A stretch of DNA of 64,000 nucleotides, taken from the NCBI GenBank assembly GCA_002729515.1, contig PBYF01000138.1, positions 20,891 through 84,890 on the forward strand, given 5' to 3'. The translations under genes were made by a program, and so were the position numbers. This stretch comes from Deltaproteobacteria bacterium. Lineage in GTDB: Bacteria; Myxococcota_A; UBA9160; SMWR01. Below the pieces are notes generated by a model that ran no database searches, was not told where the DNA came from, and saw nothing but the letters and a program-made list of their open reading frames with translations. This document shows positions 17,019-25,207 of this stretch, piece by piece (positions within the stretch are counted from its first letter, which is position 1; every line of letters begins with the position of its first letter).

Positions 17019-19046
17019 ATGGTTTTCGTGGCGGTCGCCTGTGGCCTGGCCGGAGCGTTCAGCGCCGTCGTCTTCCGCCTGATGATCCGGTTCGTCCAGG
17101 CCGTTTTCTTCCATGGAACGGAGGGAATTTCCGCGCTCATGGCGGAGGGTCTACTGGCCGACCCGGGGGATCCATTGCACCTGGCGCGGGATCTCTCCTG
17201 GCAGTGGCGCCTGGCGATCCCGACGCTGGGCGGCCTCCTCGTCGGTCCCCTGATCTGGTTCTTCGCCCGCGAGGCCAAAGGGCACGGGGTCCCCGAGGTG
17301 ATGGCAGCGGTCGCACTCCGCGGTGGCGTGATCCGACCGCGGGTGGTGGCGGTAAAGGCGCTGGCCTCGGCCATTTCGATCGGATCGGGCGGCTCGGTAG
17401 GACGGGAGGGCCCGATCGTCCAGATCGGCTCGGCCATCGCCTCGACACTCGGCCAGGCCCTGAAGGTTCCCGCCAGCCAGTTGCGGGTGATCGTCGGCTG
17501 TGGCGCCGCCGCCGGCATCGCCGCCACTTTCAACGCCCCGATCGCCGGGGCGCTCTTCGCCGCCGAGGTCATCGTCGGCGGCTTCGCCGTCGCGCAGCTC
17601 TCGCCAATCGTGATTTCGTCGGTGGTGGCCACCGTCGTCTCGCGCTCCGTGCTGGGAAACCATCCCGCCTTCCCGGTGCCCCCCTACGAGCTCGTGAGCC
17701 CCTTCGAACTCGTGCCCTACATGGCGGTGGGCCTCATCGCGGGCTTCGTGGCGCTGGCCTTCATCCGAAGCCTCTCGACGGCCGAGGACCTCTTCGAGCG
17801 CCTCTCGATTCCCGAATGGCTGAAGGCTGCAGTGGGCGGCCTGATGGTCGGTGTAATTGCGATCTGGCTGCCCAACGTCTACGGCGTCGGCTACAGCACG
17901 ATATCGATGGCGCTCACCGGGTCGCTTCCGGTGGCGCTGCTCGGCATGTTGCTGGTGGCAAAGATCATCGCCACGTCGGTCACGATCGGCTCGGGCGGCT
18001 CTGGCGGGATCTTTGCGCCCTCCCTCTTCCTGGGTGCCATGACCGGCGGCTTCATCGGAACCTTCGTACACCAGTGGTTCCCGGAGGCAACCGCTTCGTC
18101 GGGTGCCTACGCCCTGGTCACCATGGGAGCCGTCTTCGCCGCCGCCACCCACGCACCGATCTCCGCGATCATCATCATCTTCGAGCTGACGCAGACGATC
18201 AACATCATCCCGCCCCTGATGGCGGCATGCGTGACCAGCACCCTGGTCGCCACGTTCATATCGCGGGATTCCATCTACACCGAGAAGCTGCGGCGGCGCG
18301 GCATCGACCTCTACGAGGAGCAGACCCACAACGTCCTCAAGAGCCTCTACGTCCACGACATCATCGACCGCAATCCGGAAACGCTGCCGGCCAGTGCAAA
18401 CCTCGCCACCATCCTCGATCAGGTGCTGGAGAACGACCGCACCGACTTCTTCGTTCTCGATGAGAACGAACAGCTGCTGGGCTCGATGCAGCTGCGCGAC
18501 CTGACCCGCACGCTCATGGAACGCGAGTCGCTGCTCCACGTGGTCGTGGCCGGCGACCTCATGGTCCCGCACCTGGCGGCGCTCTGTGAAGACGACGACC
18601 TCGACGTAGCGATGCGCACGTTCAGCAGCGGCCTCTTCGAAGAGCTCCCGATCGTCGCTGTGGAAAACCCGAGACGCCTGGTCGGGAGCGTTCACAAGCG
18701 CGACCTGATTCACGCCTACAACCAGGAGGTCATGCGCCGCGACCTGGCAGGCCAGGTATCGAGCACGGTGCTGCTGGCGAGCCGGGGCCAGCAGGTGGAC
18801 CTCGGCGGCGGCTTCGTGCTCCAGGAGATCCAACCGCCGCCGCGATTCTTCGGCCGCACCATCCGCGACATCGACATCGCGCGAGCATTCGGCGCGCAGG
18901 TGGTGCTGCTGCGCAAGCGCGCCGCAGCCGACGGTGGACCTTCGATCCGCGTTCCCACCGCCGACGACACCATCGAAGAGGGAGACCGGCTCGTCGTGGC
19001 CGGCACCCGCGCTGCCGTGGAATCCCTCGACGTCCTGTCGGGCTGA
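17019..19046 (+). CDS. ClC chloride channel/transporter with CBS pair and TrkA-C domain
   Basis: 675 residues: a ClC transmembrane core (about 1-400) with GHGVPEVM, GSGGSVGREGPIVQIG (gating Glu in GREGP) and GSGGSGGIFAPSLFLGAM. Two CBS repeats follow (about 430-570), then a C-terminal RCK_C/TrkA-C-like segment (FFGRTIRDIDIARAFGAQVVLL to the end). CBS and RCK_C parts suggest control by nucleotide or another ligand. ATG 17019 leaves almost no cytosolic N terminus; the frame is open to a TAG about 95 bases upstream but without ATG/GTG/TTG, so the start is uncertain. Anion selectivity is not decidable here. Confidence 0.93.
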   Translation: MVFVAVACGLAGAFSAVVFRLMIRFVQAVFFHGTEGISALMAEGLLADPGDPLHLARDLSWQWRLAIPTLGGLLVGPLIWFFAREAKGHGVPEVMAAVALRGGVIRPRVVAVKALASAISIGSGGSVGREGPIVQIGSAIASTLGQALKVPASQLRVIVGCGAAAGIAATFNAPIAGALFAAEVIVGGFAVAQLSPIVISSVVATVVSRSVLGNHPAFPVPPYELVSPFELVPYMAVGLIAGFVALAFIRSLSTAEDLFERLSIPEWLKAAVGGLMVGVIAIWLPNVYGVGYSTISMALTGSLPVALLGMLLVAKIIATSVTIGSGGSGGIFAPSLFLGAMTGGFIGTFVHQWFPEATASSGAYALVTMGAVFAAATHAPISAIIIIFELTQTINIIPPLMAACVTSTLVATFISRDSIYTEKLRRRGIDLYEEQTHNVLKSLYVHDIIDRNPETLPASANLATILDQVLENDRTDFFVLDENEQLLGSMQLRDLTRTLMERESLLHVVVAGDLMVPHLAALCEDDDLDVAMRTFSSGLFEELPIVAVENPRRLVGSVHKRDLIHAYNQEVMRRDLAGQVSSTVLLASRGQQVDLGGGFVLQEIQPPPRFFGRTIRDIDIARAFGAQVVLLRKRAAADGGPSIRVPTADDTIEEGDRLVVAGTRAAVESLDVLSG

Positions 19047-19070
19047 CCCGAGACCGGCGCAGAACGCGTC

Positions 19071-19625
19071 CTAGAGCGCTTCGTCGAGGACCACCACCAC
19101 GCCCGTCGCACCGGGTGCAAACGTTCCCGCAGCGCCCCCCTGGAGGTCGCCGGCCGTGCGCGAGCCGGCGTCCCCGTCCCGGTCCAGCCGCGCCGTCAGG
19201 CGCAACTCTCCCGCAAACGGGAGCGTCTTGATCATGCGGTGCTCCGGCCCCAGATCGAATTCCAGCGGAAAGCGCGGCGCGCCGAAGCGGCGCACCGCGA
19301 GCGGCGGTCCCGTCGGCCCGACCCGCGCGATCAGGAAGAGAACGGCGTCGCGGGGAACGCTTTCGGCGAGCGTCTCGTCGATGCGCACCACCCCGCGAAT
19401 GGGCGGTGCCCCCGCCGAGGGATCGGCACCGCGCCCCTCGCTCCCCGGCGGTGCCGGGAGTTCCACTTCCATGCCGAGCGGCGCCGTTCGCTCGGATCCC
19501 TCCGGGAAGATCTTTGCGAGATCCGGCGACCTGGGCTCCTCGCCGGGAACGAATGGCCCGAGGTTGCGATCACAGCCCGCAAAACCCGCACAGAGCGCGG
19601 CGAACAGCGTAATTCGGAGAATCAC
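19071..19625 (-). CDS. Lipoprotein with CcmI/CcmH-like C-terminal domain
   Basis: 184 residues from GTG 19625. The N terminus is a lipoprotein signal (hydrophobic ITLFAALCAGFAGC, with the lipid-modified Cys at about 18). After a Pro/Gly-rich linker, the C-terminal 90 residues (VLFLIARVGPTGPPLAVRR, HRMIKTLPFAGELRLTARLD, AGDLQGG, VVVVLDEAL) resemble the periplasmic C-terminal domain of the cytochrome c maturation factor CcmI/CcmH. An ATG at 19679 would add an arginine-rich extension and reach within 11 bases of the TPP riboswitch. No other ccm genes are near, so a role in cytochrome maturation is only suggested. Confidence 0.65.
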   Translation of the reverse strand: MILRITLFAALCAGFAGCDRNLGPFVPGEEPRSPDLAKIFPEGSERTAPLGMEVELPAPPGSEGRGADPSAGAPPIRGVVRIDETLAESVPRDAVLFLIARVGPTGPPLAVRRFGAPRFPLEFDLGPEHRMIKTLPFAGELRLTARLDRDGDAGSRTAGDLQGGAAGTFAPGATGVVVVLDEAL

Positions 19626-19689
19626 AAGGAGCCGACGGTAGCCAATTGTCGCCCGCCGCCCCCAGTGGTAGATTCGCATCCGAGTACAG

Positions 19690-19772
19690 CCACGGGGTGG
19701 CCGAGCGCAGGATCGGCCTGAGATCACACCCGTCGAACCTGATCTCGTTCGGACGAGCGCAGGGATCGGCTT
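19690..19772 (+). promoter_or_regulatory. TPP riboswitch (THI element) upstream of thiC
   Basis: The conserved core is plain to read: CACGGGGTG, then CTGAGATCACACCC, GAACCTGATC and AGCGCAGGGATCGG, in the order and spacing of the thiamine pyrophosphate aptamer. It ends about 50 bases before the thiC start. It is expected to shut off thiC when TPP is abundant; the Shine-Dalgarno AGGAG at 19808-19812 is the likely target, though no terminator stem was seen. Confidence 0.93.
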
Positions 19773-19823
19773 CCAGCACGAGGTCTCACCCGGGCGCTTC
19801 GAGAAACAGGAGTGCCGCACACG

Positions 19824-21593
19824 ATGTCGACCCACGGACCTCTTCACCCCGGGACACCGCCGCCCGACACCAGCCCCTCGAACCACACCCAGGGCACTGC
19901 GCCGCCGAGCTTCGCTCGCCCTCCCGACGTGGGCGGGCCGTTCGCTTTCAGCTCGCCCGACACGCCGGGCATGCCGCAGCCCTCGGAGCGCACGGCGTGG
20001 AACTTCATGCCACCCGACTGGGTGTACCGCCCCGACGGAACCTGGCGGGCGCCGGAAGGCTTCGAGCCCGTCACCCAACTCGAGCACGCGCGGCTCGGCG
20101 CCGTGACGCCGGAGATGCTCCGGGTCGCGGAGCGCGAAACCCACCTCACCCCCGAGCAGGTGCGCGACGAGGTCGCCGCCGGGCGCATGGTGATTCCCGC
20201 CAACAAGGCGCATCTCGCCCACGCGCTCGACCCCATGGCGATCGGCCGCGCGAGTTCGACGAAGATCAATGCCAACATGGGCGCTTCTCCCATCTCGAGC
20301 GGAACCGACGCGGAAGTCGAGAAGCTGCGCTGGGCCGAGCGCTGGGGTGCCGACACCGTGATGGATCTCTCGACCGGCGGCGACCTCGATGCCTGTCGCG
20401 AAGCGATCATCCGCAACGCGACCGTCCCCATCGGCACCGTTCCGATCTACTCCATGATCATCGGCCGCCGCATCGAAGACCTCGACGAGCGGGCGGTGCT
20501 CGAAACGCTCGAACACCAGGCCCGCCAGGGCGTCGACTACTTCACAATCCACGCTGGCGTGCTCCGCGAGCACCTCCCGGCGGTTCGCAACCGCCTGATC
20601 GGCATCGTATCGCGGGGCGGGTCACTGCTGGCGAAGTGGATGCTGCACCACGAGCGCCAGAACATCATGTACGAGCTCTGGGACGACATCTGCAGCGTCT
20701 TGCGACGCTGGGACGTCGCCTTCTCGATTGGCGACGGCCTGCGGCCAGGCGGCCTCGCCGACGCGACGGACGAAGCGCAGCTCCTCGAGCTCTCGACGCT
20801 CGGCGAACTGACGGAGCGGGCCTGGCGGAACGGCTGCCAGGTGATAATCGAAGGGCCGGGGCACGTGCCCTTCGACCAGATCGAGTACAACATGAAGCTC
20901 GAGCGCCAGCTGTGTCACGGTGCGCCCTTTTACGTGCTCGGCCCGCTCGTAACCGACGTGTTCCCAGGCTACGACCACATCACGAGTAGCATCGGCGCCA
21001 CGGCCGCCGCCTACCACGGCGCGTCGATGCTCTGCTACGTGACGCCAAAGGAGCACCTCGGACTCCCGAAGAAGGACGACGTGAAGCAGGGCGTGATCGC
21101 CTACAAGATCGCCGCCCACGCCGCCGATGTCGCACTGGGGATTCCCAGCGCCCGAGACCACGACGACGAGCTGACGAAAGCCCGTGCCGCGCTCAACTGG
21201 GAGAAGCACTTCGAGCTGGCCTACGACTCCGACACGGCCCGCGCCTACCACGACGAAGATCTCGATGTGGACACGGACTTCTGCGCCATGTGCGGACACG
21301 ACTGGTGCTCGGTTCGGATCAGCCGTGAGATCACGGACTTCGTATCCGGGAAGGACGAGGCCTACGCCTGGACCGAACCCAAGGTCTCAGGCGCACTCTC
21401 GCAGGAGCAGCAGGAGATCCTCGAGCGGCGCGGGGTACTCTCGCCGGAAGAGGTAGAGCGACTGGCGAGCAAGACCCGCCACGCACTGGGCGCGAAAGGT
21501 GGTCGCCGGGCGGCGTGCCACAGCGACGTCACCGAAGAGAACGAAGCGCAAGCGCTCCAAGCAGACGCCCTCGGAGAATCGGCCGCACCTTGA
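19824..21593 (+). CDS. thiC: Phosphomethylpyrimidine synthase ThiC
   Basis: Radical-SAM enzyme converting aminoimidazole ribotide to hydroxymethylpyrimidine phosphate for thiamine (589 residues). Visible: [13 protein letters not shown], the barrel motifs [13 protein letters not shown] and [13 protein letters not shown], and the C-terminal cluster ligands CAMCGHDWC (C-X2-C-X4-C). ATG 19824 follows AGGAG by 11 bases; an upstream in-frame GTG at 19812 lies on the Shine-Dalgarno sequence itself. The C terminus carries an extra Ala/Glu-rich tail of about 30 residues. Controlled by the TPP riboswitch just upstream and followed by a strong hairpin. Confidence 0.97.
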   Translation: MSTHGPLHPGTPPPDTSPSNHTQGTAPPSFARPPDVGGPFAFSSPDTPGMPQPSERTAWNFMPPDWVYRPDGTWRAPEGFEPVTQLEHARLGAVTPEMLRVAERETHLTPEQVRDEVAAGRMVIPANKAHLAHALDPMAIGRASSTKINANMGASPISSGTDAEVEKLRWAERWGADTVMDLSTGGDLDACREAIIRNATVPIGTVPIYSMIIGRRIEDLDERAVLETLEHQARQGVDYFTIHAGVLREHLPAVRNRLIGIVSRGGSLLAKWMLHHERQNIMYELWDDICSVLRRWDVAFSIGDGLRPGGLADATDEAQLLELSTLGELTERAWRNGCQVIIEGPGHVPFDQIEYNMKLERQLCHGAPFYVLGPLVTDVFPGYDHITSSIGATAAAYHGASMLCYVTPKEHLGLPKKDDVKQGVIAYKIAAHAADVALGIPSARDHDDELTKARAALNWEKHFELAYDSDTARAYHDEDLDVDTDFCAMCGHDWCSVRISREITDFVSGKDEAYAWTEPKVSGALSQEQQEILERRGVLSPEEVERLASKTRHALGAKGGRRAACHSDVTEENEAQALQADALGESAAP

Positions 21594-21613
21594 TCCGGGG
21601 GCCCAATATAAAG

Positions 21614-21641
21614 CGCCCCGGAGCAATGCTGCTCCGGGGCG
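21614..21641. terminator. Perfect 12-bp stem hairpin after thiC
   Basis: Arms CGCCCCGGAGCA and TGCTCCGGGGCG enclose ATGC, a very stable stem 20 bases after the thiC stop. No T tract follows, so it may end transcription weakly, stabilise the mRNA end or act with Rho. Confidence 0.6.
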
Positions 21642-21744
21642 TCCCGTCTGAGCCGCACCCCCCCAGACTTGGCTCAGAATCTGTCCTCTGCATCGGTAAA
21701 AGCTGCAGAAGCTTGAACCTTTCCTGCCGCCCCCGTACACGGCG

Positions 21745-22788
21745 ATGAGCCCCCAGCTGCAGCTGCACGAAGACAACCTGCTGGATTACCTAGGCAATTC
21801 AGGTTTGCTCGGGGCTGACGCGGAGTTCTCGATCGAACCGGTAGGAGACGGCAACATCAATTGGGTCCGCCGCGTCCGCGGCGCTTCCGGTTCGCGGGTC
21901 GTGAAACAGGCCCGGCCGACCCTGGAACGGTTCCCCGAATACGCCGCACCGACCGAGCGAATCGCCATCGAGGCCCGCTTTTTCGAGGTGGCCGCGCCGT
22001 TCGACTTGGAGGGGATATGCCCGCGAGTGCTGGCCTTCGACCCGGAGCAGAGTGTCCTGGTGCTCGAGGACCTGGGCGACGCCGAGCGCCTGGACGCCGC
22101 GCTGGCCCGCGGCGCGGAAGTCTCCGCGCCTGCGGCCACACTGGCCCGCTTCCTGGCCCGCCTCCACGCGGGGTGCACGCAAACCGCCCTCCGCGAGCGC
22201 TTCGCCAACGGCGCCATGCAGCGACTCCACGGCGACCACATCTTCCACCTGCCCTTTCGAGCCAACGACTTCGCATTGAGGCCAGTGGTGGCCGAGCGGG
22301 CACGGCAGATCCGGGCGGACGCCGGGCTCATCGCAAAGATCGACGCCGCCTACGCCCGCTACCTCGAGCCAAAGGGTACGCTGGTGCACGGAGACGTGCA
22401 GCCCGCCAACGTGCTCCTCACGGCGGCCGGACCCAAGCTTCTCGACGCGGAGATCGCACACGTGGGAGACCCCGCCTTCGACATCGGCCAACTCCTCGGC
22501 CACCTGCTGCTACCGGCGGCGGCGCGCGGCGAGCCCGAGACGGCGCTCCCCGCGCTGCGCTCGACGTGGGCCGCCTATGCGGCGGCCGGAGCAGACGCTT
22601 CACCCGCCGTACTCGATGCGGTGAGCCGCTACGCCGGCATCGAGCTACTGCGCCGCACCCTGGGCGCTGCCCGCGTACCCGCGGTCGCGAGCGACAATGC
22701 CTCGCTCGCCGTCGTGGACTCGGGCCTGGCACTGATTCGCGAGGGTCTCGTGCTCGCGGGCGAGCGTCTCGTGCCGGGAGCCACCTGA
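21745..22788 (+). CDS. Aminoglycoside phosphotransferase-fold kinase
   Basis: 347 residues of the APH/choline kinase/methylthioribose kinase fold. The catalytic loop LVHGDVQPANVLL (about residues 214-226) and the metal-binding LLDAEIAHVGDPAFDIG are intact; upstream, RVVKQARP supplies the ATP-binding Lys and VLVLEDLGD the hinge. The long E-rich N-terminal layout and FDPEQSVLVLEDL are closest to methylthioribose-kinase-type members, but MtnK cannot be confirmed. One-base overlap (TGATG) couples it to the DUF4149 gene. Confidence 0.75.
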   Translation: MSPQLQLHEDNLLDYLGNSGLLGADAEFSIEPVGDGNINWVRRVRGASGSRVVKQARPTLERFPEYAAPTERIAIEARFFEVAAPFDLEGICPRVLAFDPEQSVLVLEDLGDAERLDAALARGAEVSAPAATLARFLARLHAGCTQTALRERFANGAMQRLHGDHIFHLPFRANDFALRPVVAERARQIRADAGLIAKIDAAYARYLEPKGTLVHGDVQPANVLLTAAGPKLLDAEIAHVGDPAFDIGQLLGHLLLPAAARGEPETALPALRSTWAAYAAAGADASPAVLDAVSRYAGIELLRRTLGAARVPAVASDNASLAVVDSGLALIREGLVLAGERLVPGAT

Positions 22789-23276
22789 TGCGGCCGACGC
22801 CCTGGCGGGAGACAGGGCTCCGCACCGCGCTGTGGGCGCTGCTCGGAGGCTGGCTCGGGGCCTGGATCCTCTTCGCTTTCGGCGTCTCGGCGACTGCGTT
22901 CCGCGTGCTCCCAGACACGGGGCTGGCCGGGAAAGTCGTTGGACCGATCCTTTCCGGTCTCAACATCTACGGCAGCCTCGCGGGCGTCGCGCTCGCATTT
23001 CTCGCCGCCGGCATCGGACGCGGGCGCATCTTCTGGCTGACGCCCCTGGCGCTCGCCGGGCTCTGCCTCTACTCGGAGTTCTTCATCACTCCGGGAATCC
23101 AAGCCGTTCGCGACGCAGCACTCGGCCCGGACGGCGGCCTGGAGGCCGCCAAGCGGTTTTCCAGCTTGCACCGGCAATCGCTGTGGATTTTCGGGGGAGT
23201 GGGCATTGGAACCAGCGTGCTGCTCTTCCTTCATGCCAGAGAAGACGCCTGTGGTGACAACCCCTCGCTGGAATGA
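22788..23276 (+). CDS. DUF4149 membrane protein
   Basis: 162-residue protein with four hydrophobic segments (ALLGGWLGAWILFAFGVSA, GSLAGVALAFLAAGIG, FWLTPLALAGLCLYSEFFI, LWIFGGVGIGTSVLLFLHA). It also has FKxLHxxS-like KRFSSLHRQS before the last helix, as in the DUF4149/TMEM205 family. Its ATG overlaps the kinase stop by one base. Function unknown. Confidence 0.75.
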   Translation: MRPTPWRETGLRTALWALLGGWLGAWILFAFGVSATAFRVLPDTGLAGKVVGPILSGLNIYGSLAGVALAFLAAGIGRGRIFWLTPLALAGLCLYSEFFITPGIQAVRDAALGPDGGLEAAKRFSSLHRQSLWIFGGVGIGTSVLLFLHAREDACGDNPSLE

Positions 23277-23365
23277 CCTCTGCGCCCGACACGAGGAATC
23301 GTCGGAGAATCGTGTAAAAAGTCATGCCGTGACCGAAGGGGTGGTGTATGCTACCGCGCGCTCAA

Positions 23366-23403
23366 CGAGATTCTTTTTATATCTCGTATAGTTAGAGACT
23401 AAC
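23366..23403 (+). promoter_or_regulatory. Two inverted repeats in the AT-rich leader of the 68-residue ORF
   Basis: An AT-rich island lies between the DUF4149 gene and the small ORF. It holds CGAGAT...ATCTCG (23366-23371 and 23381-23386) flanking a T-rich spacer, then GTTAGAGACTAAC (23391-23403), arms of five around AGA. These could be an operator, a promoter region or an RNA hairpin. No motif family was recognised. Confidence 0.35.
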
Positions 23404-23457
23404 TCCTGTCACCTGACCCCCCGGGTGGCATCCCCAGGACGAAAAGGACGCCCCTCG

Positions 23458-23664
23458 ATGGACGTCACGATCAAAGTTTCAGTCGGCTTCAGCGTGTCTG
23501 AGAACTCGCTTGAAGATGCCCTTGCCGAGTACGACGAGATCAACGTAAGCGGTCTCCTGCGTGAGATCATCGACAAGGCCATCGCCTGCGACGAGATCTC
23601 CTGCAAAGTGGTAGAGGGTCCCGATAGCCTCGAGGCACTCGACGCTCTCAAGGGCGGCGGCTGA
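23458..23664 (+). CDS. Small hypothetical protein (68 residues)
   Basis: Acidic soluble protein; begins MDVTIKVSVGFSVSENSLED and ends in KGGG. AAAAGGA lies 10 bases before ATG 23458; a longer in-frame start at 23425 is less likely. It overlaps the convergent protease gene by 17 bases. The promoter-like inverted repeats upstream and the even codon usage favour a real gene. I do not recognise the family. Confidence 0.55.
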   Translation: MDVTIKVSVGFSVSENSLEDALAEYDEINVSGLLREIIDKAIACDEISCKVVEGPDSLEALDALKGGG

Positions 23665-24058
23665 TCGCCCGGAAGAGTTCGAGTTGCCGGGGTCCGGCTG
23701 CGCGCGGCATTCTCCCGGGCGCATTGATTCTCCCCGGCACGTAGATTCTCTCCGTGCGCGCCCAGTCGAGCAGCTTTAGATAGAAGGCCTGAAACAGCGG
23801 CCCGTGGTTGAAATGGCGCAGGTGCGCCAACTCGTGACAGAGCGTGCTGACCAGGCTCGAGTACTTGAGGGCCTGCCCGGTGGTCGCGTGCCGCAGCCGG
23901 ATCCGGATGACGGCGTCCGAGGTGCACAGGCCATAATGGCCGTTGACCCCGGGGCGCTCGGCCTCAATTGCCCGGTAGCGCAGGCCGAACTCACCCGCGA
24001 CGCGCCCGGCGTCGCGCCGGAGCCGCGCCATCAGCGCGCGCGCCTCTCTGCCCTCCAT
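23648..24058 (-). CDS. YgjP/SprT-like zinc metallopeptidase
   Basis: 136 residues with the zinc signature HELAHLRHFNHGPLF at about 90-104 (HExxH plus a downstream His), as in YgjP/WLM and SprT-like proteases. The preceding VIRIRLRHATTGQALKYSSLVST resembles the strand and helix before the active site. The protein is short, a bare catalytic domain without a zinc-ribbon tail. Divergent from the Lon-N gene with a 113-base gap; 3' overlap with the 68-residue ORF. Confidence 0.75.
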   Translation of the reverse strand: MEGREARALMARLRRDAGRVAGEFGLRYRAIEAERPGVNGHYGLCTSDAVIRIRLRHATTGQALKYSSLVSTLCHELAHLRHFNHGPLFQAFYLKLLDWARTERIYVPGRINAPGRMPRAAGPRQLELFRAISRRP

Positions 24059-24171
24059 CGGCAGGAAATCTTCCCGGATCCCGGTGCGGCGTCAAGCGTC
24101 CAAGCAAGCCCACCTATTGGTACAGAGGGCGCCCTGGGGGGGCACCCGCCGGTGCGTGATATTCTGGCTCC

Positions 24172-24834
24172 ATGGGCAGCCAGGAGCTTCCGATCTTCCC
24201 GCTCCCGACCGTAGTGCTCTTTCCCGGGGTAAAAGCGCCGTTGCACCTATTCGAGCCGCGCTATCGGCAGCTGGGCGAAGCCGTCGTCTCGGGCAGCCAC
24301 CCCATGGGCATGGTGCTGGTACCACCCGAGCACGTCGACGACCTGCAGGGTAATCCGCCCGTGTACCCGATTGGGTGCGCTGGAAAAATCGTGCAGGCTC
24401 AGCGGTTGCCCGATGGCCGCTTCAACATCGTGATCGCCGGCACCGCCCGCTTCCGCATCGTGTCCGAGGCCCCGCCTTTGGGCGAGCGTCTCTACCGAAC
24501 CGCCGAGGTCGAGTGGCTCGACGACCCGTACCCGGAGGACGCCCGACCGCGGGTGTCCGAATTGCGCGAGCGAATCATCGCGCAACTGCAGGAACTCGTG
24601 GACCGTGCCGCACCGAGGCGAGAGGGCCGCGTCACCGAGAACCCGGTCACCGGAGCCGGCGATGCGAACTTCGTCAACTCGCTCTGCAACGCCCTGTCCT
24701 TCGCACCGTCCGAGAAACAGGGTCTACTCGAGGCTCCCAGCGTGCCCGAGCGCTTCGAACGCCTCGAGGGCCTGCTCGCCTTCCGTCTGGCCGACTCGGG
24801 GCTCGGCGCCGAGGGCTCCCGGTCGCTCCACTGA
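24172..24834 (+). CDS. Lon N-terminal substrate-binding domain protein
   Basis: 220 residues with the LON/PUA-like substrate-binding fold only: IFPLPTVVLFPGVKAPLHLFEPRYRQL at the N terminus, GTARFRIV, and a helical C-terminal half. No ATPase or protease part follows. Stand-alone Lon-N proteins are common, but their job is not settled. Followed by a 370-base non-coding stretch before dnaA. Confidence 0.85.
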   Translation: MGSQELPIFPLPTVVLFPGVKAPLHLFEPRYRQLGEAVVSGSHPMGMVLVPPEHVDDLQGNPPVYPIGCAGKIVQAQRLPDGRFNIVIAGTARFRIVSEAPPLGERLYRTAEVEWLDDPYPEDARPRVSELRERIIAQLQELVDRAAPRREGRVTENPVTGAGDANFVNSLCNALSFAPSEKQGLLEAPSVPERFERLEGLLAFRLADSGLGAEGSRSLH

Positions 24835-25207
24835 TCACCTCCGGCAAGCTTTTCTACCTCCACTGAAAAACTTGAAAAAAACCTGCATTTCAACGAAATC
24901 ATCCAATTTTTGAAGATCTCTCTCCCCGGCATCCCTTCCGCTCCCGGCCGGACCAACGCGATGAAGTCGCCTCAAAGCCTGCGCCGAACTACGCGAAATC
25001 GAATCGCCTTTACGCAGACAAACACTGGTTCTCCGACGGCAAATGCAGAAAATTACATCTAGCGCAAGAGATGATTTACTGCTCCTGCAGTGCCCGCATC
25101 CAGCGTTGCAGCCCCACTGAGGAAGTGGTGTACTGCGCGCGCGTCGAAATCGTGATGGTGGGAATCGGCGCAGAAACCTCTAAAACTTCTGAGAATCGTT
25201 GAACGGC
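24835..25207. other. Non-coding, AT-richer leader of dnaA-like gene
   Basis: About 370 bases without a convincing ORF and markedly richer in A and T than its surroundings, especially 24865-24920 and 25010-25080. I looked for DnaA boxes (TTATCCACA type) on both strands and saw none, so an origin cannot be claimed. Probably promoter and leader of the downstream gene. Confidence 0.5.

Noticed and set aside
17151..18833. 560-residue minus-strand frame opposite the ClC gene
   Set aside because: His/Asp/Arg-rich shadow with no domain; the ClC protein is unambiguous.
24835..25207. Replication origin beside dnaA
   Set aside because: No DnaA box or repeated 9-mer could be found by eye; only AT richness supports it.
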